DNA of 64,000 bases from the NCBI RefSeq assembly GCF_000350225.1, contig NW_005179089.1:62001-126000 (forward strand). The letters are read 5' to 3'. The notes below the pieces were generated by a model. It made no database searches, was not told the DNA's origin, and saw only the letters and a program-made list of their open reading frames with translations. Each line of letters starts with the position of its first letter. The stretch's first letter is position 1. This document shows positions 23,061 through 33,796 of the stretch, piece by piece. Made by a program: the position numbers and the translations under genes. This stretch comes from Chondrus crispus. Lineage: Eukaryota > Rhodophyta > Florideophyceae > Gigartinales > Gigartinaceae.

Positions 23061-23862
23061 CCTGCCGAGCACCATATGGATCTATTTGCGAATGAATTAG
23101 CACAGCTACAAAATGATAATAAAGCGGATGTGGCAAGTTTGCAATATCACCTTAGCCCAGTCATGTGAGACGCAATGGGCACAGAGACTGGAGACGAATC
23201 GCCGCAGCAGGAACTCGTGTATGGAGCCGATAACGATGTATATGGTGACACTGGGCCGGAGTTTGATTCGAATTGGGCTGTATGAAAGAAACTTGCTGAT
23301 GGGGCTACGACCCCCTTTGATATCTCGGATGGGCACCTGACGGACTTTACTTTGACGAAAGCCAATCTGTACTACTGCAGCTGTGTGGTACGTTAGGATT
23401 ACGGGCCAGAAAACAGCGCAGGCCGATATATCTTTTTGACAAAGCTTGCCTCACGCATACAGTAATGGAAGACGCCCTCCTTCTCCTTGCTTCTCCGTAG
23501 AAGACCTTTAAGACAATTGCAGCCAGGCTGAGAGAGGCATCTGGAATCGGTTCTGGCATTACGCAGTATCTGGTTTGTCGAGGGCACTTGTGCTTATATG
23601 CCTAGAACGTTTTGCACCGCTCCGTTTGCGGATCGGAAGACCTGATCTAAACTATGAAGCACGGGCCGAAGAGGAACCGGATGAAGCTTCTGCCTCGTCT
23701 GCAGGACTGGTTCTTGGAAAAGGTCTGATGCGAGCAACGTTTCGATTACATGAGTTCCACGGCGTATGAAACTTGAGACCACATACGGGATTTTTGATGC
23801 AGAAGCATAAAAAAGTATCTGTCATTGTACGGTGGAGAGTAACAAGTCCAAGATGACATATA

Positions 23863-26691
23863 TTGGGAATGTCAACCGATGCCTTCAAGGCCTTCAAGAA
23901 TAAGTCATATGATGTAGGGCTTATTGCGGCGATGGGCGGCAATTTTCCGCCCTATCTTCGGTTCTGCTTTAAGTACATCTTCCCGTTTGCTTTCATTCCT
24001 GGTCCGTCGGAACCGGGGAACATACAGTCTTTGTTTGAGCGGCTGCTCGGAGAGATCGAAGCGATCAGCGCCAATAGGGATTATAGTTCATGTTATACGA
24101 CGGGCAGAGGAGGCGCATTCGAGAGCACGCGCTATGGTTCACAGGAGACCTTGTGGCGGTAAGGAAATTCGCGGGGGTAAATGGACACAATAGGAAGCGT
24201 CCATACCGATTTGCCCACTGGAAGAGATATGGTGTGAGGGCCACCGCTACAACTAGTATCTACTGATTATTAAATATGGCGGATTGGTGTGGCTAAGGTA
24301 TAGCTCACGAATTACTCCGTTACGTACTGTGCAGGGAAGCTATGCAACTATTACACAGCTCTCATCGCTCAATAGACAGCGGAAAGCAGAATTGCAGCTT
24401 TCGGATGGTATTGTTGAGGGATGTGATCTTCTTTGGCTACCAATTATCGAGCCTTAGAAATATTTCCAAATAGACCTATGCATCTTTTCTACAATATGGG
24501 GAAGCAAATGATCCGACTGTGGGGCGGCGGAGGAGTTGAAGAGTATGTTTTGGGACGAAACGCAATTCGCCAGATTGATGCAGAGTTGCTGGCGTTCGGG
24601 GACGGGATCGCCAGAGATGTTGGTACACGACGGAGGCCGCTCAGTCGTTTCAAAGACTGGAAGTCTTCTCAAATCAGATCTTTTATACTAAAATATAGTG
24701 TGATGGTACTAGATGGCTATCTCCCAGTGCCGTATCTGAGCTCAGACACGGCACCACTTGAGTGGGTAGAAGTCTTTTGTGCAGTTGGTCGACGTTTATT
24801 GGAGACCGGTGTTGACACAGCAGGATATTGTAGTGCAATGGGCCTGGCAGGCCGCGAACTCAGTCCGACGGTCAAACAAAAAAGAAGAAAAACAGCAACA
24901 GAAACAACCACTGCCGATGGCACGCGCTACGGAGCGTTCGAGACTCCCTTTTCCCCTTGTGTGGGCTTGCGGCCCACGGTAGCTCAACTCCGACGGGGGG
25001 GTAAGGAAAGATGCCCGGCACGGGAGGATAATAGTGGTAGAGACTTGTGAAGACTTGAGTGCTCGGCGAGTGCGGGTTGGGGTTGTGTATGAGAATGTAA
25101 CCGCGGTTCGCTGGGTTGTAAGGCCAATGCTCGACGAGCGTCTTCAGCACCTTATGTATAATTCAAGGTCTTCGACGGGGGCTCGATTAGCACTACCCGA
25201 CAGGAACGTAACTATGTAGCAACGCTACGACCAACGTGTTGCCCGATGGCTAAAAACACCCTCACCAGCGCGATCGCGATCGCGGTAGGTGGTACCAACT
25301 CTGTCTTATACAGTAAGACCTTCGACGGAGGCGTCGTTACAAAAGCCTTCCTACGGAACTTGAAACAGTAGCAGCGCTACACAACGTGTTGCCCGATGGC
25401 TAAAACACCTACACCGGATCGGTCGCGACCGACTCTAATAGAACCAACACAATTAAGGAAAAAATAGATGTAGAGATAGAAAAGGATAGGGATAAGAGAT
25501 AGAAAAGGTAAAAAGGATAAGGAAAAGGGGACCCCGAGCAATAGAGGATGTCGTTAGCAGCGTAGAAAGGAAGCGCGTTGCGTGAACGGATGCGGTCTTC
25601 GACGAAGGCGAGATCTAACTCCGGCACCTCGGGTTACCTTTACTGACTTGGTGGTCAGCGAGCTAAGGTATATATTGCCCAGCCGGAGCCACTACAGTAG
25701 CCCGCGGCGCTAGATCCTAGATCTAATCTAATGTCAGCAAAATTAATGCCAACTAATTAACTAAATAGAATAAAATAATTAAAAATTAAAACTGTGCAAT
25801 TATTCACACGTGTGTCCCCCAATCCGGACTACTTGTCATATCCAATTATTTTCCTTTCATTCCACCTCCATGTAGAGCCCATTATTGCACTACAGATATT
25901 ACAGATGTCGCCCAGCTTACTCGTGAATTCTGTGAGAAATATGAGAAGCACTATTATAAGTACGATGAAGATCGAATGGACCTATGCAAATTGGTATTTC
26001 ATTTGATTCTACGTCTCGAGGAGCGGATCAAAGAGTGTGGAACATCGGTAGGATACTTCCAACATTGGATGTAAACGTACATAGAGAGATCTTCGGCAGA
26101 CTTCGGGCTAGTAACAATACCGTCGCATCGTTGCTCAGAGGTGCAATTTTCGGTGAGGCGTACAATATGTGCTTTAATGTCCCTCTTTGGGCGGTCGTGT
26201 CCCACCATGAGGCCGTCGAGGGGTACGGGGTGTTTCACATGCATGGAAACGAGTATATTCACTCTTTTTTAATGACAACGAAAGCAACATGCAGTTCTTT
26301 TGGCTGGTTAAAGAAGTATCTCATGTGTAAATATGATGTTCTGAGCGCTGCTGAAGCAGACGAAATTCTAGATGAAGTTGATTCGTGCGTTGTCAAACCG
26401 CGTTTACGTTTTGTATCTGGGTCTGGCACACAAACAGCATCATCATACTACGGTTTGCAACAATGGGATGGCTCAAGGGACGAACAGCGTGTGAGGGCAT
26501 GTTGGTATGATGCATTTGAAATGGAAGGCGAGGGAGGCTTGTATGTGTGCTACGGGAAAGTTGTAAATTTAGCTGAGTTCAAGGTGACAGAGGTCCACAA
26601 GGAAAAATGGCGGCATTGGCAGAACAACTACGATGTTGGTGTTTTGGACTCGGCCTTGGGGCTAGAGGTCGACCAGCATGAACAGTTGTAA
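23863..26691 (+). pseudogene. Plavaka/CACTA-like (Transposase_21-type) transposase relic
   Basis: Pieces in several forward frames follow the order of a Plavaka-type transposase. From 23,940 comes GNFPPYLRFCFKYIFPFAFIPGP, then near 24,140-24,215 FTGDLVAVRKFAGVNGHN, the conserved block before the catalytic region. From 24,475 come PMHLFYNMGKQMIRLWGGG and, about 45 residues later, RRPLSRFKDWKSSQIRSFIL. After a solo LTR (24,829-25,894) the reading resumes FCEKYEKHYYKYDEDRMDL near 25,930 and continues in a 235-codon frame (25,984-26,691) with GRLRASNNTVASLLRG. Upstream sequence from about 23,070 and downstream to about 26,975 probably belongs to it too. Frameshifts and stops make it inactive; terminal repeats were not found. 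Confidence 0.6.
24829..25894 (-). mobile_element. solo LTR-A with perfect 5-bp target duplication
   Basis: This 1,066-bp block has ends TGTAGTGCAATGG and ATTGCACTACA and is flanked on both sides by GATAT (24,824-24,828 and 25,895-25,899). It aligns over its whole length with the 5' LTR of the chromovirus at 53,772-54,793 (opposite strand) and with 26,983-27,962. It carries the same internal duplication of a GTTGCCCGATGGCTAAAA-containing segment (25,233 and 25,390). It splits the Plavaka-like transposase, and joining the flanks restores the order of its motifs. A full element inserted here and was reduced to one LTR by recombination. Confidence 0.9.
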
Positions 26692-26982
26692 AAGAGTTGC
26701 AAGACTGCGAATGCAGTCGGTGCAACTACTGTTGAGGACGTATCCATTCTGAAAAATTCTCATAGGTGTTGTGGACCATACCGTCCCGAGTCTTGCGAAG
26801 TTGGCGGAGGACGCAAGGAGCATATCGACCGTACGACGGGGGCGGAAGAAATGTTACACCTTCGACGATTGTTTGCTCTCACAGCATCTACCAAATCCTG
26901 ACGTGAGTTCGTCAGATGACATCAATCACAATATCCCCTGGCGGCGCGGACAACAACGGTTTTGAACTGCGGACTATATATG

Positions 26983-27962
26983 TGTGGTGCAATGCGCCTG
27001 TTAGGCAGTGGGCAAGGTCGAAGACCCTCACGGCCCGAAAACAAACAACAAACGAAACAACCAAAGCAGCCGGCGGCGCAATGCCACGGAGTTTTCGGAA
27101 CTTCCTTTCTCTTTATGCGGGCTTGCGGCCCGCGGTAGCTCGAATCCCTAAAAGGGAGGGGCAAAGGAAGAAAAGCCCGGCCCGGGATTATAGGTGTGGT
27201 AAAGACTTGAAAAGGCAAATGCTCGACGAGTGCGGGATGTCTAGGCAGACCGAACCCGCTGGGTCGTAACTACAATGCTCGTGGAGCGCCTTGATACCTT
27301 ACATCCTTGATAAGGTCTTCGACGGGGACGTCGCAACGTAGCCCGTCGAGAAAGAAGAAAACGTAGCAGCGGTACACCGTCGTACTTCCCGATGGCAAAG
27401 TACCAACACTGAATCTGTCGCAACCAGATTCCGATGGCACCAACTCTGAGAAAAGCACCACTGGTGCACCAACACAGAAGCCCGATGGCTAATGACGTCA
27501 CGTTGCGGATCGCAATCCTACAAGGTGGGACCAACTCAAGATTAAGGGAAATTAGGATAGGGAAGTAAAGGATAGGGAAAAAAAGGAAAAACAAAGGGAA
27601 CCCCCGAGCGCTGAAGGATGCTGTAGGCTTAGGTAAAAGGGAGCGTCTTGGTAGAGACGGACTTCGACCAAGGCGACATTCAACTCCGGCAACTCGGGTT
27701 ACCTTTACTGACTTGGTGGCCAGTGGGCTAAGGTATATATCGCCTCGCCGGAGCCTCTACAGTAGCTCGCGGCGCTAGATCCTAAATCTAATCTAATGTC
27801 AGCCAAATTACTGCTATCTAATTAACTAAATAAAAGTAATAATTAAAATAAAAACTGTGCAAATATTCACACGTGTGTCCACCAACCCTGGACTACAGTA
27901 TTCACATTCCGACTTAGTTTCTTTTCCCATCACCCCCTGGGGCAACCCCTTATTGCAGTACA
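26983..27962 (-). mobile_element. LTR-A copy without matching flanks
   Basis: On the minus strand it begins TGTACTGCAATAAGG at 27,962 and ends ATTGCACCACA at 26,983, 980 bp, and aligns to the other two LTR-A copies over its length. The flanking pentamers (atatg and cacgc) differ, and the left flank is unrelated to LTR-B, which abuts its right side. It is therefore not a simple solo LTR; a recombination or deletion between two insertions is the likely history. Confidence 0.75.
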
Positions 27963-28521
27963 CACGCGCCCGCCGCCGTGTACAGTAGTACCCCAAGGTT
28001 CCGACGTGGGACAGCCGGTAGCAGCGGGCGCGGCCACGGGTAACACGTGGCACAACCGTCGGCCGGGATCGTGGCCACGGGCACACGTGTATAATCCGTA
28101 CGGTGGCTAACTAGTAAGTAGTAGTTAATGGCACAAGTTAAGTAATTGTGTACAGTAGCTGGTACACAGTAAGTGGCAGCTACTGTAGAGGGACAGGTGT
28201 CCTGGCGTCCCACCCGGGGGGTTAAGACCAGGGACACCTGCCCTTCCCAGTAAGGAGGAGGCAGACTCGCCTCCCTTCCCTTTACGGCCAAGTGCTAACA
28301 CCGTTCCGGATTCCCTTTTAGTCTCAGGCTTCTAACCCGTGACCGGCCATCCGGATCTATCACCACCGACCGGCTGCGCGTCACCGGCCACGTGAGCCTT
28401 CCCTCTTTTCTAGTCCATCCGTACGGTCTGCGTTCGCGCGTGGGGTACTCAGCGGCGCGTGCTCCCTTACCTCTAACCCCCCTCGTTTCCGAGTGGTCGG
28501 GACGAAGGTAGTTATACCACA
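27963..28521 (-). mobile_element. LTR-B fragment ending copia B
   Basis: On the minus strand this starts TGTGGTATAAC at 28,521, inside the RT frame of copia B just after GIDSEEV, and aligns with 4,379-4,9xx until it meets LTR-A at 27,962. The inner part with CTGTACACAATTACTTAA and CACGTGTGCCCGTGGCC-like words matches the other copy. About the last 60-80 bp of LTR-B are missing. Confidence 0.7.
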
Positions 28522-30161
28522 AACCTCCTCAGAGTCAATTCCGTACCTTTGCGTAATTCCCTTCGCCACAAGTCTAGCTCGTTTCCGACTTACATTGCCA
28601 CGTGCATCCGTTTTTTCATGAAAACCCACTTCGACTTCACCGGTTTCTTTCCCTCTGGAACGGAACCAGTTTCCACGTCTGCTTCCCCAGCTGCGCAATC
28701 TCAGCATCCATGGATTTCCTCAAGTCATCTCGGTCACTGGAGTGTTCTGCCTGGTGGTACGAAAGGGGTGCTTGAGATCCATCATTTCTCATATGATGAA
28801 GAAGCGCAAACATCATTGTCGAATCATGAGAACTGTAGATACGTGTCGGTTGTGTACCTCTCCTGGATCTGCGTGGTCCCGGGGGATGACATTCGACCTC
28901 TCCAGGAGTTCCAGATACAGTATTTCCCTCCGTGTCTGCATCTATGTCGTCGGTGGTATTGGAGGGAGACGTTGGTATTTCGACTTCAGTATCCGAGGTT
29001 TCGTCGCTTAGTGCGCTTTCGAATACTTGCGTGGACGTGTTGTCCTTGATCACATGTGCAAGTTGCATCCTCTAAAAAGTGTACATCGCTTGTGACGATG
29101 ACTTGCCTCGAACTGGGAATGAATGTCCTGTATCCATTACCTACGGAGACGCCATCGTAGAAGCCCTTTTCAGCTCGGGGCGCAAATTTGTCGGTGCGCC
29201 TCGGCTTCGGGATATGAACATATGCTACTGAACCGAATTTGCGAATGTGACCGAGTTTAGGCTTTCTTCCAACCACGGCCTAATAAGGAGTATTATCAGG
29301 AATACTGCAAGCTGACGTGTGTACGCAATTACGTAGGTAGGTTGCGTAATATACGGCCTCCGCCCAAAGCGCATCCGTGTTAGGAACGTTTCCAGTGGAG
29401 GCTAAGAGACTTCGTGCCATGTCCATAACTGTTCTGTTTAGCCGCTCAGGTTTGCCGTTGGACTCTGGAGAGTAAGGGGCACTGAACTCCTGTCCGATTC
29501 CTTTTTCGTCCAACCAGTCGTTGAGCTTCCTACTAGCAAACTCCTTCGCATTGTCAGACCGAATGCCAGCGACACAAAAATTCCTTTCTCTACAAGCGGG
29601 GCTGCGTTCGAGCTCTTTTACAGAGTCCTGTATAGCTTTGGGAGCCTCACCCTTAGTCCTTAGAAATTTGACAATAGAAAAGGCGGTACAGTAGTCGTAG
29701 AAAAGCATGAAGTACCGGCGTCCGGCTAGTGAAGGCGTCGACATTGGTCCCACAAGGTCCATGTGCAGTAGTTCGAGGGGTTGAGTCTGTTCTCGACTGG
29801 AGGATGAGGGTCGAGGTACGCGAGTTCACTTGGCCATCTTGCACGGTTCACAGTGTGACAGTTTCTGCACTTGCTGAAGTGCTACGCCCCTGACCACTGG
29901 GAGTGTTTTCTCCATCGTCCTTTGCGAAATGTGCCCCATTCGAGCATGCCAATCATCGGAAGACAGTACTGAACGCAGAGAGTGCGTCTTTTCCGGGCAT
30001 ATATTTGCCTCATACAGTCCCCCTTGTTGGTGCTCAAAGCCTTGCACAAACACCTTCGACTCATCCCGTGGTTTCACTTGACAGATTCCGGTTTGGTTGT
30101 CATCTGTGTCGAACACCACCTTCAATTCTGCTTTTCGCATGCGACTTACAGAAAGTAAGTT
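28522..30161 (-). pseudogene. copia B integrase and RT start (broken)
   Basis: After the stop ending the gag-protease frame, the same frame continues to the pre-integrase finger: DDWHARMGHISQRTM and, about 25 residues on, CEPCKMAK, the H-x3-H, C-x2-C pattern. A TGA at 29,826 separates it from the integrase core, which keeps its catalytic residues: D in MDLVGPM, D in RSDNAKEF and E in SPESNGKPERLNRT. A TAG at 29,277-29,279 precedes RKPKLGHIRKFGSVAYVHIP, the integrase-RT linker. Frames then change near 29,050 and 28,640. The last copia signature is SRKRARLVAKGITQRYGIDSEEV before LTR-B begins. Confidence 0.8.
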
Positions 30162-31283
30162 TCATACCAGAGAAGGCACATAGAGCACGTCTTCCAGTCG
30201 AATCGTTTTAGTTTCTGCACCTACTGTACTTTGGCAGACAATTGATCCTGAGCCAAGCACAGCAGCGGGCTCTCCAGTGCCGACTGATACATTGCGTCCT
30301 TCATACGTTTTCAATTTGTCAAACGCTGACCTATCGTTGCACATGTGGGCTGATGCCCCTGAGTTTATGTACCACTTGTCCTTGAAAGTTCCTTTCAGAA
30401 TTGTTCGAGAAGATTTTACAGTAGACATGAACGAGACATCAAAACACGCGGCTTGGTTCTGCCTCGTGTCTTCATTCTGCTTCTGAGACCAGCGCGGTGG
30501 ACGACTCTGTCCGCGGATTTGGTAGGTCTTCCGACGGTTGGCTCGCTTTCCAGCTAGCTGCGGTCCGTAGGATGTGCTATCGGGATTATTGTAGCATTTG
30601 GTCTTGTCATGACCACTGCGGCTACAGAAAGTGCACTGTGCGCTGTTGTTCCTTACGTGTAGTGCAGCATTGCCCTGAAAACCAATCTTCCATTCTTGAC
30701 GTTCGCACTTCTCAGCTTCTGCAGAGATGAGTAAAACTACTGACTCATGGTACGATTTACCAATGGCCCGGATGATACCAGCAGAGATGTCAAACTTTGG
30801 TGACAATCCCCTGAGCAGTGCGCGGCGCTTCTCCATATCCGGTATGACGTGGCCGACGGAAGCCAGTTTATTCTCGAGGTCCTGTAGTCGATTCACAAAT
30901 AGACTGATGCTTTCTTCTTGAAGCATTTGTGCGTTCTGAAACTGTTGAAGGTACACATCTATTCTTGCCTCTGACACTGTGGCATTCATTTCTTTCAAAA
31001 CGTCCCACATCTTCTTCGGGTCTTGTATGGTGATCACCGCGGCGCTGACAGAATCCTCGACAGAAAGGATAATATTGGTCAACGCCAAGTCACTTCTACG
31101 CTCGAATTTCGCGCGGTCAGTCGCATCAGAGGGTATCTGTTCTTCCCCTGTGACGATCTGCCATAATCCTTTCGCGCGCAAGACAAAATCGAGTTTGTGT
31201 GACCAAAGGAAGTACTTGTTCGCGTGGAGCGGAGTGAAGCGGTACCTGGAAGTATCCACGGTCTCCTGTCGGGTGTCATCCAT
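30162..31283 (-). pseudogene. copia B gag-protease
   Basis: A 373-codon frame with an ATG start. The N-terminal 200 residues are a copia-type gag (YFLWSHKLDFVLRAKGLW early, LVNRLQDLENKLASVG later), then a zinc knuckle CTFCSRSGHDKTKC around residue 220 and the protease site WYINSGASAHMCND near residue 310. The catalytic Asp of D-S-G-A is Asn here, so the protease would be inactive. The TGA ending the frame lies inside a region where the family reads on (NLLSVSRM follows in the same frame), so it is a nonsense change rather than a natural gag end. Confidence 0.8.
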
Positions 31284-31508
31284 CTCGGTAGATACCCGAA
31301 GTGCGATATCAGAGATGTGCGGTAATGTGTGCAGTGTCTGGGCACCAAAACCTGTTGAAGTTGTGTGTTTTTATTCCTTAGAGTTGCTGCACGAGACCTA
31401 ATTTATACTACTTTGTATCTGCAGATACCATCTCATTGCGTTCCAGATTATGTGAGGTAGTCGGCCTCAATTCTGCTGAATTGAGGAAATCAACACCGTA
31501 ACTTATTA

Positions 31509-33547
31509 CAGTGAGCCATTGATACAAGGGATGGCTCGGTGAAAGGGCTAGGATCCCATATATCAAGGGATTTCTTGTGTGAGGACCCGTTTTACTAGCG
31601 GAAAAAACTATCTAAATTGGATTGACGTACTCCTGTGGAACGTGCACGCCGCTGAGACCTGATAAGGCGTCTCAAGCTTCGTTGTAGCTCAATGCAATTT
31701 CACCTTCCATCTCATTAATTCGCATTACCGTACGGATCGCCTTAATTTTCGCTGTAAAGCTAATATCGAGCATCAGATCATCTCGCCCGTCTTCTACATC
31801 ACTCCTTTCGCCTACAGTATTATCAGAGCCATTGACGGTGTCAACTACGCTCTTCACCATTTCATTATGCCCTAGAGCTTCCTATATGTCACTATCGTCG
31901 CCATTCAAAATATATTTGATAGACAACTTCTCACGTTCACCGACAAGACTAGACACCACAGAACTCAACCCCGGACGTCTCATCTCTGATTTGCTGCTCC
32001 ACCAACGAGTCGTCTTGCTCACTTTTTCGGGCTGTCAACTTTGTGCTGAACCAGCAATGCTCAATTATATCAGCAGGAATCTCGCGCCATACCTTCTGTA
32101 GATACTTCATCGCGGTCGACTGGTCAATATTATAAATATTCTCGTCCCCATCTTCTAAAACATCGAGTGCTCTACAGTACTGAGCGGTCCTGTATCTCCT
32201 CTTTAAGCAGTTGATAATACCAGCATCCATAGGCTGAAGCTAAGAGGTGGTGTTCGGAGAAAGAAATTCCACGTGCACACAAGAAAGGTCTGGTAGCCTT
32301 TCCGGTCTTCCATGACCGGCAAAATTGTCCAGCAGCAGCAACACTTTTCTCCCTGCTGTCCTATTTATGTAAGAATCAAATCGAAGCAGCCACTTAAAAA
32401 ACAATCCATCGTCATCCACGCCTTCTTATTATGGGCATAATCAAATCCGAGCTGCTCTCCTGTCTTCTTCTGAAAGCAACGTGGACGCCCAGCTGAACCA
32501 ATAAAAAACAAAGGGAACTTCTCTGTCCCGGAACTATTTGCACACACGAGAAGTGTTAGGCGCTTCATTTGCTTTTTCCTGCCTGCAACTGGACTTGCAC
32601 ATATTGTGCGATCAGGCGCCATGGAATAGTTACACCCCGTCTCATCGGCATTCCATATGTCGTCCGGGTCGTATCTTCTATATATATCTTGTAATCTCGG
32701 TAGGCAGTCCGCTACTGCTTGTTCCTCAGAATCAGCAGCCTCTCTATGCATTTTTCGGGACTTGATGCTCCATCGTTTCTGAAAATTCCAAAGCCAGCCC
32801 GACGTAAACGATAGATAAATTTTCCTGTCCATTGGTAAAAGCACGTTAACATCCGCAAGAAGCCGTCTCCCCTTCTCCCTTATCATAATTCTCGAGACAT
32901 ACGGACCACGCTGGTTTTGATCCAATATCCATGCGGCCAAACGTTTTTCAAGCCCTGGTTGAGCTTGTTTGTTTGCACGCTTGCCTTCGCTGTTGGGGAG
33001 TTCCAGAGATTTGCAGCGGGACATGCCAGAAAGGACCGATTTGGACGGGTAAAAGGAAAGTCTGCGTTCTTTCTTTGCTCAGCTCGAGATATCGGCTAGG
33101 AGGAAAAATTCTCCTCTCTCACGCCGTTTCGCAATTTCTTTGTGAACTTGGTGCTTCTGTTTGTTACTGACGGCATGTCGCGCCATTGTGTGTGAAGGAG
33201 CTAGAATGAACGCCAAGACGAGGGACAGGGGATACAAAAATGCCAAAGTCTTGTTTAAGAAGCCAAGGCAATACAAAGTTGAAGGCAAAAACGGTAACTT
33301 TTTGTTACCGACATGGACAGTACCTTCAACATTTTTTGACCGTTGCTTGTCAAAAATAGAATATTGGAATTCGCATATTTTTATGAGGGGTCACATGATG
33401 AGCTGGGAGTGAATACTTGCTTCTATCAAGGTGGTAAGAAACGCGCCGTAATGTTCCAGAAATGAGGTTCGCCGTCCCGTGGAACACCGCCCGTCTCATT
33501 TATCAAGGAATTGCTTGTAGGAGGTCCCTTATATCAAGGGTTCACTG
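31509..33547 (-). mobile_element. Tigger-like transposon inserted in copia LTR
   Basis: The 2,039-bp element is flanked by TA on both sides (31,507-31,508 and 33,548-33,549). Its ends are inverted repeats: CAGTGAGCCATTGATACAAG on the left and, reverse-complemented from the right, CAGTGAACCCTTGATATAAG, three differences in 20 bp. A further subterminal pair, ATATCAAGGGA and TTATCAAGGAA, recurs inside. The transposase lies on the minus strand and is broken. The insertion site is inside the 5' LTR of copia B, so this element is younger than that copy. Confidence 0.88.
31949..33186 (-). pseudogene. Tigger/CENP-B-type transposase (broken)
   Basis: Start ATG at 33,186 (MARHAVSNKQKHQVHKEI), an N-terminal DNA-binding-like segment; a TGA at 33,079 follows, then the same frame continues with KRLAAWILDQNQRGPYVSR and SGWLWNFQKRW, the CENP-B/Tc5-type second helix-turn-helix. 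The first catalytic Asp is in IWNADETG near 32,650. A one-base frame change near 32,400 (in a T-run) moves on to LLLLDNFAGHGRP, the second Asp, and SPNTTS, a TAG stop, LQPMDAGI with the third Asp; spacing is 33 residues counting the stop (DD33D). Two nonsense codons and one frameshift disable it. The open frame 31,860-31,672 may be its C-terminus. Confidence 0.8.
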
Positions 33548-33796
33548 TAGAAAGGGCCATTGACTACGGGTCCGATTATACCGAATCCACTCTATCTTGG
33601 CTGTCAACACAGTACAGTGATAACGTGTTACGTCTTCCCTTCGTAGAACCAGGGAGGAAGACTTGAGGTGTACAGGTGTATCCTCAACAGTCCTCCAGCC
33701 CGGAGTCCGGGGTAGCCTGACTTACAGTATCCTCGTTGCAAACTGTTAGACTTATTGACTAGACTACAGTAGATATCACACTTCTATGTTATCAAT

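Larger units (their letters stand above)
28522..33609 (-). mobile_element. Ty1/copia element (copia B), truncated in RT
   Basis: Reading on the minus strand: 5' LTR (33,609-31,363, carrying a DNA transposon), then a primer-binding-site candidate GGTTTTGGTGCCCAG directly after the LTR end, gag-protease (31,283-30,162), pre-integrase and integrase (30,140-29,280), integrase tail, and the first motifs of RT to 28,522, where LTR-B cuts it. RT palm, RNase H and the 3' LTR are missing. Domain order is classic copia. Lesions include three in-frame stops and two frameshifts. Confidence 0.85.
31363..33609 (-). promoter_or_regulatory. copia B 5' LTR, split by a Tigger-like element
   Basis: On the minus strand the LTR begins TGTTGACAGCC at 33,609 and ends ACTTCAACA at 31,363, with the inverted ends TGTTGA/TCAACA. 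Removing the transposon at 31,509-33,547 and one TA leaves about 206 bp. Near 31,405 the minus strand reads GTATAAAT, a TATA-like box placed upstream of the gag start, as expected of a promoter-bearing LTR. Confidence 0.75.
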
